A stretch of DNA of 64,000 nucleotides from Malaciobacter mytili LMG 24559 (GTDB lineage Bacteria; Campylobacterota; Campylobacteria; Campylobacterales; Arcobacteraceae): NCBI RefSeq assembly GCF_003346775.1, contig NZ_CP031219.1, positions 558,001 through 622,000 on the forward strand. The letters run 5' to 3'. Shown here piece by piece: positions 45,387-51,507 of the stretch. The notes below the pieces were generated by a model, which saw nothing but the letters and a program-made list of their open reading frames with translations, was not told where the DNA came from and ran no database searches. The first letter of the stretch is position 1; every line of letters begins with the position of its first letter. A program made the position numbers and the translations under genes.

Positions 45387-45419
45387 AGTATAATAGTCGT
45401 TGATAGCAAAAGGGTAGCA
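45387..45419 (-). promoter_or_regulatory. DUF4212-symporter promoter with 11-bp-spaced TAGCA pair
   Basis: TAGCA starts at 45404 and 45415 (plus-strand reading). On the minus strand the boxes end exactly 11 bp before TATACT (45392 to 45387), the same geometry as at pta. The transcript would start near 45380, about 38 bp before the DUF4212 start. Confidence 0.7.
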
Positions 45420-45470
45420 ATTGAAAAAAAAAGTAAAAAAAATAAGAAAAAATTTTTGAAAGTAGTGAAG

Positions 45471-45491
45471 AAGTACCGTATAACGGTACTT
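45471..45491 (-). terminator. Terminator of the kinase/regulator pair
   Basis: AAGTACCG (45471-45478) pairs perfectly with CGGTACTT (45484-45491), loop TATAA, touching the response-regulator stop codon. The following minus-strand sequence is only moderately T-rich. Confidence 0.65.
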
Positions 45492-46153
45492 TATACAGAG
45501 TAAAATCTGTCGATTTTATATCCTAAGCCTCTAATATTTTTAATAAAATCCTCTTTTAGTGCTTTTTTTAACCTAGAAATTTCTGCTCTAATTGTAGGAT
45601 TATCAATATTCTCTCCTCCCCAAATATCAACTCTAAATCGCTCAAAATCAACTATCATATTAATATTTAGTGCTAAAATATGAATAATTTCGGATTGTTT
45701 TTTTGTTAAAGTTTGAGGTTCACCATTAAAATACAGGGTTTGAGTATCTTTAGAATAAGAATAATGCTCGCTAAATCTCATATGTGAAGTATTTTTTTGA
45801 TCTTTTCTTAGAATTTGGTTTATTTTAATTCCTAATTCTCCAAGATGAAAAGGTTTTTTAATATACTCTCTACATCCTAAATTATATGCTTTTGTAATAT
45901 CTTCAATATCAACTAAAGCACTTATATAAATAGTAGGAATATAGATTTTCTTTCTATTTAATTCTTCAAGTATTTCAAATCCATCTAGTTTTGGAACATT
46001 AATATCTAATATTAATAAATCAAAAGATGAGTTAATATTTTCAAGAACTTGCAAACCATCTGTAAAACTCTCAACCATATGCCCAATATCTCTTAAGTAT
46101 TCACTTATTGCATTATTAAGCATTAATTCATCTTCAAGAAGTAGTATTTTCAT
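45491..46153 (-). CDS. OmpR/PhoB-family response regulator
   Basis: A 220-residue DNA-binding regulator: receiver with acidic E7/D8/E9, phosphoacceptor D50 (LLILDINVPK), conserved Lys in YIKKPFH, and a C-terminal winged helix (about 130-218) with the recognition-helix region TIRAEISRLKKAL and wing IRGLGYKI. It overlaps the kinase gene by 20 bp, so they form a cognate pair. OmpR/PhoB regulators bind direct repeats spaced about 11 bp. The only such repeats I found in the window are the TAGCA boxes, one of which lies in the next promoter downstream, so I infer that this protein binds them. Confidence 0.93.
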   Translation of the reverse strand: MKILLLEDELMLNNAISEYLRDIGHMVESFTDGLQVLENINSSFDLLILDINVPKLDGFEILEELNRKKIYIPTIYISALVDIEDITKAYNLGCREYIKKPFHLGELGIKINQILRKDQKNTSHMRFSEHYSYSKDTQTLYFNGEPQTLTKKQSEIIHILALNINMIVDFERFRVDIWGGENIDNPTIRAEISRLKKALKEDFIKNIRGLGYKIDRFYSV

Positions 46154-47711
46154 TTATATTAAACCTATAAGTAAATTTTGTCTCTTGTTCATTTGAATCT
46201 AGCTTGATTATAACAAAGTTTTTATCACAAATCTCTTTTACTATTTTTAAGCCCAATCCAAATCCTCCTCGTGCATTATTTTCCCTATAAAAATCGTCAA
46301 AAATTTTATTTTTCTTATCAATTTGTTCAGAAGCAGTTTTTATTTGAAATTCAACAAAATCATCATCTATATAGTCTAGTTTGATATATATTGGAGATTT
46401 TGCGTAAGAATATTTTATAGCATTTGAAATATTATTATCAATTATTCTTTGTAATTCTGTTTTATTAAATTTTATATAAATATCTTCATTTATATTTGAT
46501 ACAAAAAATAAAGAGTTAGATTTTGCTATCTCTTCAAAAAATTCAATTCTAAGTCTTAGGATATTTGAAAAGTTTAAATACTCCTTTTTATATTCAACTC
46601 TATCTTTTTTAATCATATATGATAAATCATCATAAATATATTGAATAATCTTTGCACCTGATTCTATATTTGTAACATATTTATTGTCATTTACACTTCT
46701 TTTAAGTAAATCAATATTTGTTTGAATTATTGCAAGGGGAGTATTTATCTCATGTACAGAATTTTTTAAAAACTGTTTTTGTGATTCTACTAAATTTGTT
46801 AGTTCTTTTGTTTTTTCTTGCACTTTTGATTCAAGATTTTTATTTATATCTTCTAATAAATGTTTTTTATATTTTATATTTGTTAATGCTTCATTGGCAT
46901 AATTAACAATAGTTCTAAATTCAGAAAATAAAATTTTATCTTGGTTTATTGGATTATCATCATTTTGAGATTTTTTAAAGTAATTCCCAATCTCTCTTAC
47001 TTCATTTGCAATTAATATGGTTGCATTTTTATAAATAAAAATAGAGTATAAAACTAACATAATTGTAAGGGAAGTTACTTGTAAAGTAGAGTTTGAGATT
47101 TTTTCATCATACTCTTTTTCTTTTTCTCTTACAAGTTTATTAATTTTATCTAAATATACTCCTTTTCCTATTGTCCAATTCCAAGGTTTATATGACATAG
47201 CATAAGAGATTTTTTTTGCTTCTCTTTTTATATTAGGTTTATACCAAAGATATTCAACATATCCACCTTCATTTTTTAATGATACTTTTATTAAATCTTT
47301 AATAACTTCTACCCCATTATTATCTGTATATTGATATAGATTTCTACCAGCTTTTCCCACAGGATAATATAAAGAAGTTCCATCAAACTTGTAAATAAAA
47401 GTATAATCATCTAAATCTTTTTGATTTTTCATTTTATGAATTGCTTCAAGAATCTCTTGTTGAATTATTTTTTCATCTTTAATATCTTTATATTTATCAT
47501 GATAAAACTTTATAAATTTTAGAGTATTTTCAATATCTTGTTTAATTATATCTCTTTGTTTATTTGTATAATTATTTTTAATTATGTTAATTTTTTCTTG
47601 AAACTCTTCAAAAGTATTATCAATTATAATAAGTGTAAAAAATGAAATAAGTACAAGAATAAATAAAATACTATAAACAATCAATTGATACAGAGATTTT
47701 GCTTTTATCAA
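46134..47711 (-). CDS. Cache-domain sensor histidine kinase
   Basis: A 525-residue membrane kinase. Two membrane segments (about 10-29 and 210-228) bracket a periplasmic single-Cache sensor, shown by DGTSLYYPVGKAGRNLYQY, WYKP and SYKPWNWTIGKGVYLD, a pattern common in small-molecule and carboxylate sensors. A coiled coil leads to the His box NSVHEINTPLAII, the N box DNNISNAIKYS and the G box GGFGLGLKIVKEI. It is first in the transcript with the OmpR-type regulator. Its position beside carboxylate symporters suggests sensing of acetate or a similar acid, which is an inference. Confidence 0.92.
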   Translation of the reverse strand: MIKAKSLYQLIVYSILFILVLISFFTLIIIDNTFEEFQEKINIIKNNYTNKQRDIIKQDIENTLKFIKFYHDKYKDIKDEKIIQQEILEAIHKMKNQKDLDDYTFIYKFDGTSLYYPVGKAGRNLYQYTDNNGVEVIKDLIKVSLKNEGGYVEYLWYKPNIKREAKKISYAMSYKPWNWTIGKGVYLDKINKLVREKEKEYDEKISNSTLQVTSLTIMLVLYSIFIYKNATILIANEVREIGNYFKKSQNDDNPINQDKILFSEFRTIVNYANEALTNIKYKKHLLEDINKNLESKVQEKTKELTNLVESQKQFLKNSVHEINTPLAIIQTNIDLLKRSVNDNKYVTNIESGAKIIQYIYDDLSYMIKKDRVEYKKEYLNFSNILRLRIEFFEEIAKSNSLFFVSNINEDIYIKFNKTELQRIIDNNISNAIKYSYAKSPIYIKLDYIDDDFVEFQIKTASEQIDKKNKIFDDFYRENNARGGFGLGLKIVKEICDKNFVIIKLDSNEQETKFTYRFNINENTTS

Positions 47712-47894
47712 TATAAATCCTTAATTAAGGTTAAGTTACAAATAATAGCCTATTTTTAATTAAATAATAAATGATTATCCATTAAATAAAATAAGATTTA
47801 AAAAGGTGTTTCAATGGTTTGCAATTTTTAAGTAATTATTAGTTTTTAGATTAAATTTTATAGGAGTTTATATTTAAAATAAAGTTATAAAGTT

Positions 47895-47969
47895 TGGTGA
47901 CCCCTAGGAGATTCGAACTCCTGTGGCAAGGATGAAAACCTTGAATCCTAACCGCTAGATGAAGGGGCC
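47895..47969 (-). tRNA. tRNA-Glu (TTC), copy 1
   Basis: 75 nt including encoded CCA. The anticodon loop is TTTTCAT, and the acceptor GGCCCCT pairs with AGGGGTC with one G-T. It is the last tRNA of the array, outside the 383-bp repeat units but identical to the other Glu copies. No clear terminator hairpin follows. Confidence 0.97.
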
Positions 47970-47974
47970 AATGG

Positions 47975-48051
47975 TGGCGCAGCTGACGAGACTCGAACTC
48001 GCGACCTCCTGCGTGACAGGCAGGCATTCTAACCAACTAAACTACAGCTGC
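47975..48051 (-). tRNA. tRNA-Asp (GTC), variant acceptor stem
   Basis: 77 nt with encoded CCA, anticodon loop CTGTCAC. The acceptor stem is GCAGCTG/CAGCTGC, whereas the two other Asp copies have GCGGCCG/CGGCCGC: two base pairs changed with pairing kept on both sides. Confidence 0.97.
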
Positions 48052-48113
48052 AAAAAAAATGAAAATGGATTTATAATACTAATTCAAACAAAGATTGTTT
48101 AAGCTTAGGATTA

Positions 48114-48189
48114 TGGTGGTCGATAGAAGACTCGAACTTCTGACATCTACCTTGTAAGGGTAGCGCTCTACCAACTGAGCTAATCGACC
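48114..48189 (-). tRNA. tRNA-Val (TAC), copy 1
   Basis: 76 nt with encoded CCA, anticodon loop CTTACAA, identical to the other Val copies. The spacers on either side differ from those in the repeat. The 62-bp gap to the Asp variant is the longest in the array and contains an AT-rich stretch that could hold a second weak promoter. Confidence 0.97.
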
Positions 48190-48198
48190 TTAAGAAGT

Positions 48199-48273
48199 TG
48201 GTGACCCCTAGGAGATTCGAACTCCTGTGGCAAGGATGAAAACCTTGAATCCTAACCGCTAGATGAAGGGGCC
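48199..48273 (-). tRNA. tRNA-Glu (TTC), copy 2
   Basis: 75 nt with encoded CCA, anticodon loop TTTTCAT. First position of repeat unit 1. Confidence 0.97.
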
Positions 48274-48283
48274 ACTTTAAAAG

Positions 48284-48359
48284 TGGTGATCCGTGAAGGA
48301 TTCGAACCTTCGGCCACCTCCTTAAAAGGGAGATGCTCTACCGGCTGAGCTAACGGATC
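48284..48359 (-). tRNA. tRNA-Lys (TTT), copy 1
   Basis: 76 nt with encoded CCA, anticodon loop CTTTTAA, acceptor GATCCGT/ACGGATC. Part of repeat unit 1. Confidence 0.97.
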
Positions 48360-48378
48360 AATTTTAACAATATATAAG

Positions 48379-48455
48379 TGGCGCGGCCGACGAGACTCGA
48401 ACTCGCGACCTCCTGCGTGACAGGCAGGCATTCTAACCAACTAAACTACGGCCGC
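48379..48455 (-). tRNA. tRNA-Asp (GTC), copy 2
   Basis: 77 nt with encoded CCA, anticodon loop CTGTCAC, acceptor GCGGCCG/CGGCCGC. Part of repeat unit 1. Confidence 0.97.
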
Positions 48456-48466
48456 ACCTTTTATAA

Positions 48467-48542
48467 TGGTGGTCGATAGAAGACTCGAACTTCTGACATC
48501 TACCTTGTAAGGGTAGCGCTCTACCAACTGAGCTAATCGACC
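48467..48542 (-). tRNA. tRNA-Val (TAC), copy 2
   Basis: 76 nt with encoded CCA, anticodon loop CTTACAA. Last tRNA of repeat unit 1, followed by a 39-bp spacer repeated after the next Val copy. Confidence 0.97.
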
Positions 48543-48581
48543 TAAAAAATATAAACCAAAGTCAAAAGACTAAGGAATATT

Positions 48582-48656
48582 TGGTGACCCCTAGGAGATT
48601 CGAACTCCTGTGGCAAGGATGAAAACCTTGAATCCTAACCGCTAGATGAAGGGGCC
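48582..48656 (-). tRNA. tRNA-Glu (TTC), copy 3
   Basis: 75 nt with encoded CCA, exactly 383 bp from copy 2. First tRNA of repeat unit 2. Confidence 0.97.
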
Positions 48657-48666
48657 ACTTTAAAAG

Positions 48667-48742
48667 TGGTGATCCGTGAAGGATTCGAACCTTCGGCCAC
48701 CTCCTTAAAAGGGAGATGCTCTACCGGCTGAGCTAACGGATC
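48667..48742 (-). tRNA. tRNA-Lys (TTT), copy 2
   Basis: 76 nt with encoded CCA, exactly 383 bp from copy 1. Repeat unit 2. Confidence 0.97.
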
Positions 48743-48761
48743 AATTTTAACAATATATAAG

Positions 48762-48838
48762 TGGCGCGGCCGACGAGACTCGAACTCGCGACCTCCTGCG
48801 TGACAGGCAGGCATTCTAACCAACTAAACTACGGCCGC
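48762..48838 (-). tRNA. tRNA-Asp (GTC), copy 3
   Basis: 77 nt with encoded CCA, 383 bp from copy 2 and identical to it. Repeat unit 2. Confidence 0.97.
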
Positions 48839-48849
48839 ACCTTTTATAA

Positions 48850-48925
48850 TGGTGGTCGATAGAAGACTCGAACTTCTGACATCTACCTTGTAAGGGTAGC
48901 GCTCTACCAACTGAGCTAATCGACC
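48850..48925 (-). tRNA. tRNA-Val (TAC), copy 3
   Basis: 76 nt with encoded CCA, 383 bp from copy 2 and identical. Repeat unit 2. Confidence 0.97.
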
Positions 48926-48964
48926 TAAAAAATATAAACCAAAGTCAAAAGACTAAGGAATATT

Positions 48965-49039
48965 TGGTGACCCCTAGGAGATTCGAACTCCTGTGGCAAG
49001 GATGAAAACCTTGAATCCTAACCGCTAGATGAAGGGGCC
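48965..49039 (-). tRNA. tRNA-Glu (TTC), copy 4
   Basis: 75 nt with encoded CCA, 383 bp from copy 3. Starts the third, partial repeat unit. Confidence 0.97.
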
Positions 49040-49049
49040 ACTTTAAAAG

Positions 49050-49125
49050 TGGTGATCCGTGAAGGATTCGAACCTTCGGCCACCTCCTTAAAAGGGAGAT
49101 GCTCTACCGGCTGAGCTAACGGATC
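49050..49125 (-). tRNA. tRNA-Lys (TTT), copy 3, first of the transcript
   Basis: 76 nt with encoded CCA. It is promoter-proximal: its 5' end lies about 16 bp after the predicted transcription start of the consensus promoter at 49148-49176. The sequence upstream of it differs from the internal spacers. Confidence 0.97.
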
Positions 49126-49147
49126 GTCTTACTTAAAATGGAGTGGA

Positions 49148-49176
49148 ATTATATAAAAAAATAAATCATTTGTCAA
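49148..49176 (-). promoter_or_regulatory. Perfect-consensus promoter of the tRNA array
   Basis: On the minus strand TTGACA (49176 to 49171) and TATAAT (49153 to 49148) are separated by exactly 17 bp. The -35 box lies inside the last codons of the CinA-family gene. The predicted start is near 49141. Full consensus is expected of a strong stable-RNA promoter. Confidence 0.88.
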
Positions 49177-49672
49177 GAGTTTTTTGGAAAAAATTTGAAA
49201 ATTTTTGAAAAGCATATTTTGCAGCTTGTATTTGAACCTCTTTTCGGTTACCATTAAAGTGATAAACTTCCACATTTTTAAGGCCATTTCTTGATGCAAC
49301 TCCAATTACTACTGTACCAACTGGTTTATTTTTTGTAGCTCCTGTTGGTCCTGCAATTCCACTTGTAGCAATTGCATAATCTGCATTGAATTTTTCCATT
49401 GAACCTTTTAGCATATCTTCAACTACTTGAATACTTACTGCACCATAATTATCTAAATTTTCTTTTTTTACATTTAATTCTTTCATTTTTACTTCATTTG
49501 AGTATGAAACAATTGAACCATTAAATATATCTGATGAGCCAGAAATTTCTGTTATCATTGATGCAATTAATCCACCTGTACAACTTTCTGCTGTTGTTAT
49601 TGATTTATTATTAATTCTTAGAAGTTCTTGAAGTTTTATCATATCTGCTAAGTCAAAGATGCTTTCATACAT
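49166..49672 (-). CDS. CinA C-terminal domain protein (PncC-like NMN amidohydrolase)
   Basis: A 168-residue stand-alone CinA C-terminal domain, the form that in other bacteria deamidates nicotinamide mononucleotide (PncC). Characteristic motifs are TTAESCTGGLIASMITEISGSS in shorter pieces, VSYSNEVKM and TSGIAGPTGATKNKPVGTV. The N-terminal MoCF-like domain of full CinA is absent, as is normal for PncC. Its final codons (Thr-Leu-Asp-Lys-stop) contain the -35 box of the tRNA array. It is preceded by a 119-bp gap from mqo on the same strand. Confidence 0.9.
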   Translation of the reverse strand: MYESIFDLADMIKLQELLRINNKSITTAESCTGGLIASMITEISGSSDIFNGSIVSYSNEVKMKELNVKKENLDNYGAVSIQVVEDMLKGSMEKFNADYAIATSGIAGPTGATKNKPVGTVVIGVASRNGLKNVEVYHFNGNRKEVQIQAAKYAFQKFSNFFQKTLDK

Positions 49673-49791
49673 AATTTATACCTTTATATAATGATATTAT
49701 TATATTAGTATAATTTGATTTAAATTTGTATTTGTGATGGAGTATATATAGTATGAAATTTTCATACTATATATATTATTAAGTAGTTATA

Positions 49792-51132
49792 CTATTCAGT
49801 TAAATCTTCTAAAAATTGTTTTTCATTAAATTCTAAATTTAAATAATCAGCAACAATTTTAATATCTCTTTCTGCATTTCCTAAACAAGAAGTAGCACCA
49901 GGAGATGGAGTCATATTAAAAATTATCCCTGTACCTGGGTTTATTGATGCTTCCCCTAACATTAATTTTTGTTCATCTTTATTTAGAACTTGTGGTCTAA
50001 CTCCTCCAAATCCTTTTGCATACTCTATATCTTCTTCTTTTAATGATGGAACGATTTTTCTTGCATCTTTAACAAATAATTTTTTATTTAGTCCTGGAAC
50101 TTCAAATAAAAAGTTTCTTAATACATAGTTTCTAATTTCACTATCTTTTAATAAATCCCAGAAAATTTTAACAATATTTCCATCAAAGTTTAATGTTTTA
50201 AAGAAGTCAATATATGTTCCTGGTTTATATCTTTCAAGTTTTGGAAGCATAAGTGCAGTTGGTCCAAATCTTGTTTTCCCATCTGCTAAAATATCTGGGT
50301 CTCCGTGTAATGCTGCAAATGGTAATTTATCATTTTGTACCATATAAACTTTACCATTTAAGAATTCACCACCAGTAATATAGAAACTTCCAGCCATTGG
50401 AAGGCATCCCATATGCTTACCATATCCCATTTTGTGTGCTAAATATAATGAGTGAGCACCTGCATCTACAACAACAAAATCTGCTGTAAATACAGTTCCA
50501 GCAGTAGTAGTTAATTTAAATTTATCTCCAACTTTTTCTATTTCATCAACTTCAGAATTAAAGAAAATATCAGTAACAACATCTTCACATGATTGTGCAG
50601 CTTTTGCTAATTCTTTAGTCATAGCTCCAAAATCAACAGTTGTATATTGATCTTTAGCCCCCATTGCAATAATTGGTTCAGGTCTTTCACTTCCATCTTC
50701 TAAATATACTAATTTTGGTTCTAATACTTTTAAGTCTTCTTTATCCCATAACTCTAAATAAGGGAAAATAGTTTTAAATTCATTATATCTATTTTTAATA
50801 AATTCAACTTCTTTTTCACCTACACCTAAAGCCATTTTTTGATGTTTAAACATAACTTTATCTTCAAGTCCATATTGAAGACAAAATTTTTCAACCATCT
50901 TTGCAGTTCTTTTTGTTATTTTTGCTTTTTCTAAAGTATAGTTTGTTTCAATATCTCCCACATGGATAGTTTGAGAGTTACTAGTTCCTTTAGTATTCAA
51001 TGTTGCTAAATCTTCATATTTTTCTAACATACAAAGGCTTTTTACATTTGTATACTTAGCAAGTTCATAGAATAAAGCGGCACCAGAAATACCTCCACCG
51101 ACAATAACTACTTCATAATGTTTCTCGTTCAT
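49792..51132 (-). CDS. mqo: Malate:quinone oxidoreductase, Helicobacter/Campylobacter type
   Basis: A membrane-associated FAD enzyme that oxidises malate to oxaloacetate and reduces quinone. The 446-residue product starts with the FAD-binding VVIVGGGISGAALFYEL and shares many segments with the Helicobacter pylori enzyme as I recall it: NSQTIHVGDIETNYT, GCLPMAGSFY, KLPFAALHGDPD and FNMTPSPGATSCL. I start at ATG 51132 (MNEKHYEVV), with GGGGA about 10 bases upstream; a TTG or ATG 15-18 bases earlier is less likely. The upstream gap contains a TGTACAA palindrome. Confidence 0.93.
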   Translation of the reverse strand: MNEKHYEVVIVGGGISGAALFYELAKYTNVKSLCMLEKYEDLATLNTKGTSNSQTIHVGDIETNYTLEKAKITKRTAKMVEKFCLQYGLEDKVMFKHQKMALGVGEKEVEFIKNRYNEFKTIFPYLELWDKEDLKVLEPKLVYLEDGSERPEPIIAMGAKDQYTTVDFGAMTKELAKAAQSCEDVVTDIFFNSEVDEIEKVGDKFKLTTTAGTVFTADFVVVDAGAHSLYLAHKMGYGKHMGCLPMAGSFYITGGEFLNGKVYMVQNDKLPFAALHGDPDILADGKTRFGPTALMLPKLERYKPGTYIDFFKTLNFDGNIVKIFWDLLKDSEIRNYVLRNFLFEVPGLNKKLFVKDARKIVPSLKEEDIEYAKGFGGVRPQVLNKDEQKLMLGEASINPGTGIIFNMTPSPGATSCLGNAERDIKIVADYLNLEFNEKQFLEDLTE

Positions 51133-51507
51133 ATTTACAATCCCCATCAAGTTTTAAAATATAAAGGATATTATCACAAATAGATTATTTTTTGTATAAA
51201 AATAAAAAATATTGTACATGATTAGTATAAAATATCCTCTTTGGTAACATTATAACAAATTTGTTTTATTATGTACTGTACAACAATTGTACATTATGTT
51301 TCAAAATGGTTACTTCCGTCTCAGCAAACTATAATATTTGTCTTAAAATTGTTCAAAATATATAATTATAAGAAAAACTTAACTAAAAATAATAATTTAA
51401 AATTATAAAACTAAAAAAAATAGTTAATTAAAAGAGTTTTTACATAATCTTGGATATAATCTATGACTTTAATAAGATAATACTAAGAAATCGAAGGTAG
51501 TACAGAT
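51133..51507. promoter_or_regulatory. Divergent mqo/ileS control region
   Basis: A 375-bp AT-rich gap. It contains a perfect inverted repeat TGTACAA-CAA-TTGTACA (51277-51293), a related half site TTGTACAT (51212-51219), a minus-strand TATACT (51228 to 51223) suited to mqo, a plus-strand TATAAT at 51455-51460 suited to ileS, and another TATAAT near 51330. No gene or RNA structure was recognised in the rest. Confidence 0.5.

Larger units (their letters stand above)
48199..49125. repeat. 383-bp tandem tRNA repeat, about 2.4 units
   Basis: Units start at 48199, 48582 and 48965. Each full unit holds Glu, Lys, Asp and Val tRNAs (plus-strand order) with identical spacers, including the 39-bp Val-Glu spacer. 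By eye the two full units are identical over their length. The third stops after Lys. The Val, Asp and Glu genes at 47895-48189 have the same gene order but different spacers, so they predate the amplification. Confidence 0.9.

Noticed and set aside
47851-48823. Three minus-strand frames of about 61-62 codons beginning MVRMPACHAGGREF
   Set aside because: They are translations of tRNA genes: the shared start is the tRNA-Asp sequence and the repeats follow the 383-bp array.
47895-49125. tRNA array as a CRISPR-like repeat
   Set aside because: The repeated units are complete tRNA genes with CCA ends. There are no short repeat-spacer units or cas genes anywhere in the window.
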